A DNA stretch of 64,000 nucleotides. Source: Mesorhizobium sp. (GTDB lineage Bacteria > Pseudomonadota > Alphaproteobacteria > Rhizobiales > Rhizobiaceae). The position numbers and the translations under genes were made by a program. Of the stretch, positions 29,256 to 37,023 are shown piece after piece (positions within the stretch are counted from its first letter, which is position 1; the number at the start of each line of letters is the position of its first letter). Where the stretch lies: positions 930,001 to 994,000 of the forward strand of contig SAJS01000001.1 of assembly GCA_004017535.1 (NCBI GenBank), in the 5' to 3' direction. The notes under the pieces are model-generated. The model saw only the letters and a program-made list of their open reading frames with translations, ran no database searches and was not told where the DNA came from.

Positions 29256-29417
29256 ATGTCAGGCACCGACTTGTGGTTCATCGTCGTCGCGGGCGGTCCC
29301 CTCATTCTCATGGTCGTGATCGTCTACGTTCTCCTTACCCGCCGTCGCCGCGGACCGGCGGAGCGGCGCGAGAGCGACAGGGGGGCCGAACGCTTGTACC
29401 GGGAGGAAGGCGACTAG
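29256..29417 (+). CDS. Single-TM small protein, 53 aa
   Basis: MSGTDLWFIVVAGGPLILMV begins a membrane helix that extends through VIVYVLL, followed by a basic, charged cytoplasmic-type tail (TRRRRGPAERRESDRGAERL) and EEGD at the end. AAGGAA precedes ATG 29256. Positive-inside topology puts the C-terminus in the cytoplasm. No family recognised. Own EcfG-like promoter. Confidence 0.65.
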   Translation: MSGTDLWFIVVAGGPLILMVVIVYVLLTRRRRGPAERRESDRGAERLYREEGD

Positions 29418-29465
29418 CGCTCCTGTCCTGGCGAAGATCGTCACAAAAAGCGGGACGTCGGGCGT

Positions 29466-29490
29466 GGAACAACGCCGGACCGCCGCTGTT
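29466..29490 (+). promoter_or_regulatory. EcfG/RpoE2-type promoter for the nucleotidyltransferase/phosphoesterase pair
   Basis: GGAAC at 29466-29470, 16-nt spacer, TGTT at 29487-29490; 44 nt upstream of the start at 29535. Confidence 0.65.
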
Positions 29491-29534
29491 TATCGAAACA
29501 GGTGGATGAGGATGAAACGCCGGAGCAACGGTTG

Positions 29535-30341
29535 ATGGCCAATGACGAGTTGCCGGGAGTGCTGGCGACGCTGCCGGTTATCGATGCGAAGGCGGAGCCG
29601 ACGCTGAAGAGCGCGGAGGCGGAAGCGTTCTACACGCATGCGATCCGCGAGCTTGCCGCCACCGACATTCCGTTTCTGGTTGCTGGGACCTATGCCGTCA
29701 GCGCCTATACCGGCGTCGTGCGCCAGACCAAAGACCTCGACATCTTCTGCAAGCCCGGCGATTGCCCACGCATCCTCACCCATTTCAAGGATATCGGCTA
29801 CGCCGTAGTGATCGAGGATGACCGCTGGCTGGGCAAGGTCTTCGAGGGCCCGCATTTCTTCGACGTGATCTTTGCCTCGGCCAACGGGACCATGCAGGTC
29901 GAGGATCAGTGGCTGGAACATGCCCGCCAGGCCGAGCTGCTGGGCAGCCGGGTCAGGATCATCGCGCCGACCGAGCTCATCTGGTCGAAATGCTTCATCC
30001 AGGACAGGGGCCGGCATGACGGCGCCGACATCGCCCATACCATCCTCAAGGCGCATGAGCAGATCGACTGGCAAAGATTGCTCTTCTACCTCGACACCCA
30101 CTGGGAGGTGCTCTTGATGCAGTTGCTGAATTTCAGATGGATCTATCCCAGCGAACGCGACCACATCCCCGACTGGCTGCTTGACAATCTGCTCGACCGG
30201 CTCGCCAGGCAGCGGCAACTCCCTTCGCCGAGGATGAAGATCTGCCGCGGCCGGCTTTTGTCGCAGGTCGACTACGAGATCGACGTCAAGGAATGGGGCT
30301 TCGCCGGCGTCGGCGGCGTTGGAGAATTCCGCGATGGCTGA
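29535..30341 (+). CDS. Nucleotidyltransferase-fold protein, 268 aa
   Basis: The segment DIPFLVAGTYAVSAYTGVVR followed by QTKDLDIFCKP has the Gly-containing first helix and the Asp-x-Asp pair (Asp67, Asp69) of the MNT-type nucleotidyltransferase fold, here with a later Asp in FFDVIFA. The C-terminal half is helical and unrecognised. The ATG at 29535 is chosen; a GTG at 29502 is a possible earlier start. It overlaps the phosphoesterase gene by 8 nt, so they form an operon under an EcfG-like promoter. The substrate is unknown. Confidence 0.75.
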   Translation: MANDELPGVLATLPVIDAKAEPTLKSAEAEAFYTHAIRELAATDIPFLVAGTYAVSAYTGVVRQTKDLDIFCKPGDCPRILTHFKDIGYAVVIEDDRWLGKVFEGPHFFDVIFASANGTMQVEDQWLEHARQAELLGSRVRIIAPTELIWSKCFIQDRGRHDGADIAHTILKAHEQIDWQRLLFYLDTHWEVLLMQLLNFRWIYPSERDHIPDWLLDNLLDRLARQRQLPSPRMKICRGRLLSQVDYEIDVKEWGFAGVGGVGEFRDG

Positions 30342-31083
30342 ACAAAGCAGGACGGGCCGCAAAGCGAACGGCAACGGCAAGGTCAAGATTGCCGCCATGG
30401 GCGATCTGCATGTTCAGGAGGATGCGCAGACTTCCTACCGCGACCTGTTCGGCGAGGTTTCCCGAGAAGCGGACGTCCTGGTGCTCACCGGCGATCTCAC
30501 CAATCTCGGCAAGCCGAAGGAGGCCGAGCTGCTCGCGGAGGATTTGCGCGCCTGCTCCATTCCCGTGGTCGGCGTGCTCGGCAATCACGACTACGAATCC
30601 GGTTGCGTCGACCAGATCGCGGCGACGCTCCGTCAGGCAGGCGTCTATCTCCTCGATGGACAGGCGACGGAGCTGATGGAAGTCGGCTTTGTCGGCGTCA
30701 AGGGTTTTGTCGGCGGCTTCGGCTCGAGGATGCTCGGCTCCTTCGGTGAGCCGGCGATCAAGGCCATGGTGGCCGAGAGCGTCAACGAGGCGATGCGGCT
30801 CGAGAACGCCATGCGGCAGGTCCGCGCCAAGCGCACGCTGGTGGTGCTTCACTATGCGCCGATCGCGGAGACGGTCGCCGGCGAGCCGCCGGAAATCTTT
30901 CCGTTCCTCGGATCGTCGCGGCTTGCCGAAACGATCGACCGGTTCAAGGTGAGCGCGGTCGTGCACGGCCATGCCCACCGTGGCACTTTCGAGGGCCAGA
31001 CCCCCGGCGGCGCTAAAGTGTACAACGTCGCCATGCACATCACGAAGCCGACGGGCCGTCCCTACGCGCTGCTGGAAATCTGA
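30334..31083 (+). CDS. Calcineurin-like metallophosphoesterase, 249 aa
   Basis: All five metal-ligand motifs are present in order: GDLHVQE (Asp24, His26), GDLTNLG, GNHDYE, VLHYAP and GHAHRG. These bind two metal ions for phosphoester hydrolysis. The protein is soluble and lacks a signal peptide. ATG 30334 has GGAG upstream and overlaps the end of the nucleotidyltransferase gene; a TTG at 30319 is less likely. Coupling to a nucleotidyltransferase suggests that the two act on a common nucleotide or RNA-end modification, which is inference. Confidence 0.85.
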   Translation: MAEQSRTGRKANGNGKVKIAAMGDLHVQEDAQTSYRDLFGEVSREADVLVLTGDLTNLGKPKEAELLAEDLRACSIPVVGVLGNHDYESGCVDQIAATLRQAGVYLLDGQATELMEVGFVGVKGFVGGFGSRMLGSFGEPAIKAMVAESVNEAMRLENAMRQVRAKRTLVVLHYAPIAETVAGEPPEIFPFLGSSRLAETIDRFKVSAVVHGHAHRGTFEGQTPGGAKVYNVAMHITKPTGRPYALLEI

Positions 31084-31086
31084 ACG

Positions 31087-31380
31087 TTAGACCTCGTCAA
31101 AACGGCTACCTTCCTTGGAAGGGTCCCTCGACAGGACGCGTTCTTCTTCGTCATCAGGCAAGGCTTCGTCGCTGTCCTGGAAGGGGTTGTCGTCATCCTC
31201 TTCCGGAAGGTCGCCTTCCGCTTCGGCATCGTCCTGCGGATCACCGTTCACGGCGACGCTGTCAGGCAGGATCCTGCTGCCCTCGAGAGCGTCCCAGTCC
31301 TGCTGTTCGATGGTAGGCGCTTCGGTTTCGTCGGTCTCTGCTGGCCGCTGTTTGTCGCGCGGGTCCATGACGTTCTCCAT
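31087..31380 (-). CDS. Very acidic small protein, 97 aa
   Basis: Dominated by Asp and Glu (EAEGDLPEEDDDNPFQDSDE, EERVLSRDPSKEGSRFDE), probably disordered. ATG 31380 is used; an internal ATG at residue 5 exists. It ends three bases from the convergent phosphoesterase stop. An EcfG-like promoter lies 20 nt upstream. No family recognised. Confidence 0.65.
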   Translation of the reverse strand: MENVMDPRDKQRPAETDETEAPTIEQQDWDALEGSRILPDSVAVNGDPQDDAEAEGDLPEEDDDNPFQDSDEALPDDEEERVLSRDPSKEGSRFDEV

Positions 31381-31399
31381 TGCTGAGCTTCAAGTGAAG

Positions 31400-31424
31400 A
31401 ACCTCTCGCCGAAACAGTTGTTCC
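31400..31424 (-). promoter_or_regulatory. EcfG/RpoE2-type promoter for the acidic protein
   Basis: Minus-strand GGAAC (31424-31420), 16-nt spacer, GGTT (31403-31400); 20 nt upstream of the start at 31380. Confidence 0.65.
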
Positions 31425-31462
31425 GCTTCATATCCAATCACGGATGGTGGCGCGGTTGCCCC

Positions 31463-31487
31463 GGAACAGCACGGCGCCTTGTGACTT
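31463..31487 (+). promoter_or_regulatory. Possible EcfG/RpoE2-type promoter, weak -10
   Basis: GGAAC at 31463-31467 then TT at 31486-31487 with N18 spacing; the -10 reads ACTT. 24 nt upstream of the FAD oxidoreductase start. Confidence 0.4.
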
Positions 31488-31510
31488 ATCGTGGCGAACC
31501 GGGAACTTTC

Positions 31511-32722
31511 ATGCCTCGCCAGCTCGATCTCAGAAGCGGCAAACCTGTCTGGTCTGCCTATCGCTCGCCCGCGGTGCCGGCGGAACGCCTGACCCGAGAT
31601 GCAAAGACCGACGTCCTGATCGTCGGCATGGGCATCAGCGGCGCGATGATGGCCGAAGCTTTGACCCGCGACGGCCACGCCGTCATTTGCATCGACAGGC
31701 GTGGGCCGTTGCAGGGCTCGACGGCCGCGACGACGGCGCTCGTCGAGTTCGAGATCGATCAACCGCTAACAAGGCTGTCCAGGATGATTGGAGGCGATGC
31801 CGCGCGGCAGGCCTGGATCCGCTCGCGGCTGTCGCTGCTCAACCTACGCGGACGCATCGCGGAACTCGATATTCGCTGCCGGTCGGCGGAGACGCCGTCG
31901 CTCTATTTGGCCGGCAATCGGCTCGATGCACCGGAGCTGCGCAGCGAGACGGAAGCGCGTCGTGAGTTGGGCATTGAGGCGTCCTTCCTGACACGCAAGA
32001 AGCTGAGAGAAGATTTCGGGATAGATCGCGCCGCGGCGATTCTGAGCCACGGCAACCTGGCGCTCGATCCACGCAAATTGACGTCCGGACTGCTCCTGAG
32101 GGCGCTGCAGCGCAAAGCGCGTTTCTATGCGCCGGCGGAAGCGATCGCGATCGAGGACAATCACCTCCGCGTGACGGTGGCGACGCGCCACGGTCCGAGG
32201 ATACATGCTCGCCATCTTGTCCTTGCGACCGGCTACGAGCAGCTCGATATCGTGCCGAGGACCGGCCATCGCATCATCTCGACATGGGCCATTGCCACTC
32301 GGCCGCAGCCGGAGAAGATCTGGCCGCTCGCCGCCCTGATCTGGGAAGCTTCAGACCCTTATCTCTATCTCAGGGCGACATCCGATGGTCGCGTGATCTG
32401 CGGCGGCGAAGACGAGGAGTTCACCGACGAGGAGAGGCGTGACGCCCTGACCGCGAAAAAGAGGGACCGACTTGAGGAGAAACTCGGCAAGATCTTCCCG
32501 CGACTCGACACGGCTGCGGAATTCGCCTGGACCGGCTCGTTCGGAGCCACCGATACCGGACTTCCGATTATCGGCAGTGTGCCCGGCCGCCCGCGCGTTC
32601 ATGCGGTGATGGGCTACGGCGGAAACGGAATAACGTTTTCACAGATCGCGTCCGAGATCGTCTCGGCTTCCATCGCCGGCAAGGAGGATACGGATGCGAG
32701 CCTCTTCGCGTTCAAGAGATGA
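31511..32722 (+). CDS. FAD-dependent oxidoreductase (DAO superfamily), 403 aa
   Basis: The FAD Rossmann motif is VLIVGMGISGAMMAEALTRD (about 35-55), followed by CIDRRGPLQGSTAATTALVE, a DAO-family feature. C-terminal GATDTGLPIIGSVPG and VMGYGGNGITFSQIASE bind the FAD pyrophosphate/isoalloxazine region. The ATG at 31511 is chosen; the much longer frame from 31115 overlaps the divergent acidic-protein gene. A weak EcfG-like promoter is just upstream. The amine or amino-acid substrate is not predictable. Confidence 0.82.
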   Translation: MPRQLDLRSGKPVWSAYRSPAVPAERLTRDAKTDVLIVGMGISGAMMAEALTRDGHAVICIDRRGPLQGSTAATTALVEFEIDQPLTRLSRMIGGDAARQAWIRSRLSLLNLRGRIAELDIRCRSAETPSLYLAGNRLDAPELRSETEARRELGIEASFLTRKKLREDFGIDRAAAILSHGNLALDPRKLTSGLLLRALQRKARFYAPAEAIAIEDNHLRVTVATRHGPRIHARHLVLATGYEQLDIVPRTGHRIISTWAIATRPQPEKIWPLAALIWEASDPYLYLRATSDGRVICGGEDEEFTDEERRDALTAKKRDRLEEKLGKIFPRLDTAAEFAWTGSFGATDTGLPIIGSVPGRPRVHAVMGYGGNGITFSQIASEIVSASIAGKEDTDASLFAFKR

Positions 32723-32767
32723 TCCTCCAGGCAGATGATCCTTCAGGCTATCCTCCGACAGATTGGG

Positions 32768-33781
32768 CTACGCGATCTGCTCGAACGTGCACTGCCGCGG
32801 CGCCTTGTCCGGCCGCCAGCGCAGCAACCTCGTGCCATGCCGGAAGCGCTCACCGGTGACATGGTCGAAACGAACCTCGACGACCAGGTCCGGCTTCACC
32901 GGCTCCCATTCACCGCTGCGCTCTGTGCTCCAGCGGCTCGGACCGCCCGGCGCCTTGCCGGTGAAGCCCGGCCCTCCGCGCAAAGCCTCGAGCTTCGCCG
33001 TGAGCGCCGCGCGGTCTTCATTGGCGATGGTCGACGTGAAGCCGACGTGATCGAGCTGCCCATTGTCATTGTAGAGGCCGAGCAGAAGCGATCCGACCTG
33101 CCGTTTGCCGTTCAGATAGCGGAAGCCGCCGACCACGCAGTCGGCCGTGCGCAGCCGCTTGACCTTGACCATCGCGCGCTCGCCCGGCCGATATGGCTCG
33201 TCGAGCATCTTGGCGACGACACCATCGGTCGAGCCGTGGCCGGCGCCTTGCAGCCATTGCCTGGCGGTGGCGACATTGGTGGTGGAGGGCGACAGCTGGA
33301 GGCCGGGATTGGCCGCCTTGGACAGAAAGGCCTCCAAAGCCTCGCGCCGGGCGCGCAAGGGTCGTTCGAGCATGATCTTGCCTCCCGGGGCGACCAGCAT
33401 GTCGAACAGGATCAGCCGCGCCGGCGTCGCGATGCTCAGCTTGCGGATACGGCTCTCCGCGGGGTGCAGCCGCATCTGCAGCGCGTCGAAGGAAGCGCGA
33501 CCGTCGATCTCGATGACGATCTCGCCGTCGACGACGAAATCCTCCGCATCGAGGCTCTGCATCATCGCCATCAGTTCGGGAAAGTAGCGGCCAAGCGGCT
33601 TTCCGGATTTCGCCCTGAGATCGACTGCCTTGCCGTCCTTGAAGGCAAGGCAGCGGAAGCCATCCCATTTCGGCTCGTATTGCCAGGGACCATCTCCCTC
33701 CGGCAACGCTTCCGCCGTTCGCGCTTCCATCGGCGGCGTTTCCAATGGCAACGAGAAGTCGTTGCGAGCCGCCGCTACCAT
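32768..33781 (-). CDS. ATP-dependent DNA ligase, LigC/LigD-ligase type, 337 aa
   Basis: The adenylation motif I is EPKWDGFRC, with Lys as nucleophile (about residue 38). VVDGEIVI is motif III, DGVVAKMLDEPYRPG motif IV, and MVKVKRLRTADCVVGG motif V. An OB-fold domain follows (about 215-337). No polymerase or nuclease domains and no Ku gene are nearby, so it is a stand-alone LigC-like enzyme that may seal breaks in stressed cells. The start at 33781 overlaps the upstream GFA-type gene by 7 nt; it has a GGAAG ribosome site. Confidence 0.88.
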   Translation of the reverse strand: MVAAARNDFSLPLETPPMEARTAEALPEGDGPWQYEPKWDGFRCLAFKDGKAVDLRAKSGKPLGRYFPELMAMMQSLDAEDFVVDGEIVIEIDGRASFDALQMRLHPAESRIRKLSIATPARLILFDMLVAPGGKIMLERPLRARREALEAFLSKAANPGLQLSPSTTNVATARQWLQGAGHGSTDGVVAKMLDEPYRPGERAMVKVKRLRTADCVVGGFRYLNGKRQVGSLLLGLYNDNGQLDHVGFTSTIANEDRAALTAKLEALRGGPGFTGKAPGGPSRWSTERSGEWEPVKPDLVVEVRFDHVTGERFRHGTRLLRWRPDKAPRQCTFEQIA

Positions 33782-34206
33782 CGTTCTTCCGTCTCATGGT
33801 GCGGCAGGTCGATGCCGCAGCAGACCCACCCGAGCCGTTGCGAGGAACCGTAATTATGACGCGGCTCAAGCCCGGACGGATCGTCGAAGGTCCCGATATG
33901 CATCGCGACCTCGTACGGGTTCGCGTCATAGGCAAGGGTAAGAGGCGTACCGCAGGATTGGCAGAAGCTTCTGCGGGCAATCGGCGAGGAGCGGCGATAG
34001 GCTGGTTCCGTGGTCAGCCATGAGAGGCCGGCGACAGGCGCCCAGCCAAGCACGGCGAAGGCGCTCCCGGTCGCGCGCCGGCACATATCGCAATGGCAGT
34101 AATGCACGCGCGGCTCTGCCGTCAGGCAGTAGCGGATGTTGCCGCATAGGCAACCGCCGTATCGCTCGACGGCTGCGTTACGCGTAAAGACATCCGCATG
34201 TTCCAT
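33775..34206 (-). CDS. GFA-family Zn protein (S-(hydroxymethyl)glutathione synthase-like), 143 aa
   Basis: Zinc-binding cysteines are in GGCLCGNIRY, HYCHCDMCRR and FCQSCGTPL, the pattern of the GFA / Mss4-like family. Glutathione-dependent formaldehyde activation has been proposed for the type member, but most relatives have unknown roles. ATG 34206 starts MEHADVF; the ribosome site is weak. It overlaps the ligase gene by 7 nt, and both follow the PPC-domain gene on the same strand. No own GGAAC promoter was found, so read-through from 34697 is possible. Confidence 0.85.
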   Translation of the reverse strand: MEHADVFTRNAAVERYGGCLCGNIRYCLTAEPRVHYCHCDMCRRATGSAFAVLGWAPVAGLSWLTTEPAYRRSSPIARRSFCQSCGTPLTLAYDANPYEVAMHIGTFDDPSGLEPRHNYGSSQRLGWVCCGIDLPHHETEERW

Positions 34207-34253
34207 CAAGCTTGAACGCTCGATCGAAGATGCGGTTTCGATAGCGCAATATT

Positions 34254-34697
34254 TTACGCGTCGAGATCGATCAGGGCGATGCCGAGGCCCGGTCGTTTCG
34301 TGCGCCGCAAATGCACGGGCGATTCCGTCACCGTGACTTCGAGGGTCGGCTTCACCACGCCTTCCAGCAGGTGCCCGCCGCGGGTCGATCCGTCGCTCAG
34401 GCCCAGCACCGCATGCAGATGCAGGCTTGGCTTGCCGCTGTCGTCGACGGCGACGTCGCCGATGGCGCTCAGCACCTCGCACTGCTCGTCGACCGGTAGC
34501 TTGCGGTAGGATTTCGAGCCGAGATCGAACCAGCCGACCGTTGCTCTTTCGAAAGCGCCGATTGCCGTCAGCGAGGCGCCGGTAATTCCCTTCTGACCGG
34601 CGAAGGCGGTGAGGGACGCGAAGGCTTCCTCGCCCGGATCGAGCACGACCACGAATATTCTTTGTCCCGAGGTTTCGGCGACGATTTTCGATTTCAT
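34254..34697 (-). CDS. PPC/DUF296 domain protein, 147 aa
   Basis: A single PPC domain (DUF296), which in plants is linked to AT-hook DNA-binding proteins and in bacteria forms trimers of unknown function. Diagnostic segments are FVVVLDPGEEAFASLTAFAG, SLTAIGAFERATVGWFD, SLHLHAVLGLSDGSTRGGHL with probable metal-binding His residues, and LEVTVTESPVHLRR. GAAGGGC precedes ATG 34697. A GGAAC-N16-AGTT promoter lies 36 nt upstream. It heads a likely operon with the GFA and ligase genes. Confidence 0.88.
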   Translation of the reverse strand: MKSKIVAETSGQRIFVVVLDPGEEAFASLTAFAGQKGITGASLTAIGAFERATVGWFDLGSKSYRKLPVDEQCEVLSAIGDVAVDDSGKPSLHLHAVLGLSDGSTRGGHLLEGVVKPTLEVTVTESPVHLRRTKRPGLGIALIDLDA

Positions 34698-34732
34698 GAT
34701 GCCCTTCGCATGCAGCGGCGGTCCCTGCGCAA

Positions 34733-34757
34733 AACTCACGGACGGGACGCATGTTCC
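34733..34757 (-). promoter_or_regulatory. EcfG/RpoE2-type promoter for the PPC-GFA-ligase operon
   Basis: Minus-strand GGAAC (34757-34753), 16-nt spacer, AGTT (34736-34733). It is the last such promoter I see in the window; none was seen upstream of genes further right. Confidence 0.6.
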
Positions 34758-34910
34758 AACCTGTGGCGGAACCCCGAGGCCGATCCATTTCCGGATAGCG
34801 AAGTCACACTTCGGTGAAGTGGTGAAGTCTTTGGCTGGCAATTTGGAACGTCGGCTCTGTTGAGGTTAGCGCACGACGCCAGCCAGCCGAAAAGCAGCCA
34901 ATAGCGAGCC

Positions 34911-35150
34911 ATGTCCCAGCCCTCAGCCCTGTCCAACAACGGTCTCAGCCGAAGAAAGTTCATGGCAGGCACGGTCGCAGCTGCGCCGTTGCCGACTTCA
35001 CGGGCCGAGGCTGCGACGCCGGGCGCAGCCGAGCCGAAACCGAGGCAGCCGATCGTGACGTCGCTGAGGATCAACAAGCAGGCTTATTTCGCGATGACCT
35101 CGCTGCAAGCGCTGCACCTGATCGGCGGCATCGTGGTCATCGCCGGATGA
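34911..35150 (+). CDS. Tat-signal fragment, 79 aa, possibly a degenerate oxidoreductase subunit
   Basis: The N-terminus has a twin-arginine signal (LSRRKFMAGTVAAAPLP) followed by a Pro/Ala linker and IVTSLRINKQAYFAMTSLQA. This layout loosely resembles the start of exported [2Fe-2S] subunits of molybdenum aldehyde/xanthine oxidases, which read VTLTVNG...LLDALRE, but all Fe-S cysteines are missing and the protein stops early. It may be a remnant. No strong ribosome site or promoter. It lies at the boundary between the stress and catabolic regions. Confidence 0.4.
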   Translation: MSQPSALSNNGLSRRKFMAGTVAAAPLPTSRAEAATPGAAEPKPRQPIVTSLRINKQAYFAMTSLQALHLIGGIVVIAG

Positions 35151-35201
35151 TTGCGCTCTGGCGGACCGCCAGCCCCGCCAACCGGCCGCCCCGGGGACAC
35201 C

Positions 35202-36524
35202 TCACAGTGGCCCGACCTTGATCATCGAGCCATCGGTCAGCCGAGCAAGCCGGAAGGGGCTCGGATCGACGCTTGGCGTCTCATTGGTGATCAAATCCGC
35301 CGCAAGATAGCCTACGCCAGGGCCGAGGCCGAAGCCGTGGCCGGAGCAGCCCGCTGCCAGGTAGAGCCCTCCAAGCGTATCGATGCCGGATATCACCGGT
35401 ATCGCGTCAGGGGTGCAATCGACATAGGCGCCCCATGCTTGATCGAGTTCGAGGCCTGCCAGTTGGGGAAACGTTCCACGTACATTGTCCATAATTATCT
35501 TGACCAGCCGTCGGTTTGGAGCGGGATCGAGAACGCGATTGCGCTCGAAAATCGTTGGATCGTTCCCGAACAACGCGCCCAGGGACTCGGGGCCTCCGTA
35601 GAACGAGCTGCCGAGCCTCAACTTCACCGACTTGAAGCGCTTGATGAATTGCGGCAAGAACTCGCGGGCGAAGCGAATGCCCTGCGGCGTTATTTCCAAA
35701 GTGGCCCGGCCGCTGATGGCCATGGTATAACTGCCATCAAGCCGACGCGTCATCGCGACATCGGGACAATAGAGGACCTCGCCCACATTGGCCGTCGGCT
35801 TCGAGCGGACGACTGTCTGCCGAACGCTGGCCTGAGGGAAGATGACCCCGTGGCGGCGCATCAAGCCGGAAGCCCAGGCACCGGCGGCACATAGGACGGC
35901 GTCGGCGCGAATGTGACCCTTTTCGGTATGTATTCCCGTCACCCTGCCGTTGGTGACGTCGAGGCCCCGTGCCGCGCAGTTCTGATGGATTGTCGCGCCC
36001 AGCGCGCGGGCTCCTTCCGCAAGCGCCGGCGCGGCGATGGCAGGCTCACCCTTGCCATCCGCCACGGAGTGCAATCCACCCAACCATTTACGTCGTGCTT
36101 GCGGAATCTGTCTGCCGGCTTCCGCTGCGCTCAGCATATGAGTTTCAACGCCGAACTCCTTCGCCGTCGGCCGCCAAGCTTCCCAGTATGCCAGCATGGC
36201 GGCGTTGTCGGTCGTGTAGATGAGGCCGGTGCGGCGGAAGCCTAGATCCTGACCTATGTCGGTTGCCAAATTGGCCCAGAGCCGCATGGAGATGAGCGAA
36301 AGAGGCATCTCGCGCGGATCGCGGTTCTGCTGCCGACACCAGCCCCAACTGCGGCTTGATTGCTCGCATGCGACATGGCCCTTCTCGAGCAACGCTACGG
36401 AGAACCCACGCTTTGCGAGAAAGTAGGCCGAGGCGGTCCCGACGATCCCCCCGCCTATGACCACGACGTCTACTGCTTTGGGAAGAACCTCATCGCTGGA
36501 GACAGAGCGGACGACAGGAGACAT
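35202..36524 (-). CDS. FAD-dependent amine/amino-acid oxidoreductase (DadA-like), 440 aa
   Basis: DAO-family flavoprotein. FAD-binding VVVIGGGIVGTASAYFLAKR is at about 20-39, followed by LLEKGHVACEQSSRSWGWCR. The C-terminal SGIDTLGGLYLAAGCSGHGF contributes to FAD binding. The EQSSR-WGWCRQQNRD block is shared with the gene at 48908, marking them as paralogues of one subfamily. Last gene of a four-gene minus-strand operon with RidA, a D-threonine-aldolase-like protein and an aldehyde dehydrogenase. It probably oxidises an amino acid to an imine that RidA hydrolyses; substrate inferred, not proven. Confidence 0.88.
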   Translation of the reverse strand: MSPVVRSVSSDEVLPKAVDVVVIGGGIVGTASAYFLAKRGFSVALLEKGHVACEQSSRSWGWCRQQNRDPREMPLSLISMRLWANLATDIGQDLGFRRTGLIYTTDNAAMLAYWEAWRPTAKEFGVETHMLSAAEAGRQIPQARRKWLGGLHSVADGKGEPAIAAPALAEGARALGATIHQNCAARGLDVTNGRVTGIHTEKGHIRADAVLCAAGAWASGLMRRHGVIFPQASVRQTVVRSKPTANVGEVLYCPDVAMTRRLDGSYTMAISGRATLEITPQGIRFAREFLPQFIKRFKSVKLRLGSSFYGGPESLGALFGNDPTIFERNRVLDPAPNRRLVKIIMDNVRGTFPQLAGLELDQAWGAYVDCTPDAIPVISGIDTLGGLYLAAGCSGHGFGLGPGVGYLAADLITNETPSVDPSPFRLARLTDGSMIKVGPL

Positions 36525-36624
36525 ATGGAAGAACCTTGTTGGATTGACCGGGACGACCGGAGCGCCTTTGCAGCCGTCTTTGTGTGCGGCAGAGCAATGG
36601 GAGATGTTCCGTTGGCTTGCGCGG

Positions 36625-37023
36625 TCACTGCTGCATCGGAAGGGTCGCGATCGCGTCTATTTCAACCAGGTAGCCATAGTGCAGTTCAGGCACGGGAATG
36701 ACCGTTCGCGCAGGCCTCGCATCACCGAGCATCTCGCTGTAGACGCGATTGAACTCAGGCCAATTATGCACGCCAACGATATAGGCCGCCACGCGGCAGA
36801 GGTCGTGCGGCGTTCCGCCAGCTGCCTTTAGTATAGTGAGTACGTTGGCGATGGTCTGGCGGGCCTGGATTTCGAAGCTTGTGTCAGCGAGTAACGCTTT
36901 GTCAGCCTTGGTCGGAAGCTGGCCTGAAATATACAGGCTGTTGCCCGATCGGATTGCCTGCGAATAGTGGCCTGCCGGAGCTGGCGCGTTCTCAGTCAGG
37001 ATGGTTTGCGGCTTGCTGTCCAC
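36625..37023 (-). CDS. RidA-family enamine/imine deaminase, 132 aa
   Basis: Typical YjgF/YER057c/UK114 fold: GHYSQAIRSGNSLYISGQLP near the N-terminus, QTIANVLTILKAAGGTPHDL in the middle, and the catalytic Arg region RPARTVIPVPELHYGYLVEI near the end. It hydrolyses reactive enamines/imines released by PLP or FAD enzymes to oxo acids and ammonia. The GTG at 37023 overlaps the upstream stop (TAGTG) and has GGAGG six nt before it. Its location between a flavin oxidase and a PLP enzyme fits imine clean-up. Confidence 0.9.
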   Translation of the reverse strand: MDSKPQTILTENAPAPAGHYSQAIRSGNSLYISGQLPTKADKALLADTSFEIQARQTIANVLTILKAAGGTPHDLCRVAAYIVGVHNWPEFNRVYSEMLGDARPARTVIPVPELHYGYLVEIDAIATLPMQQ

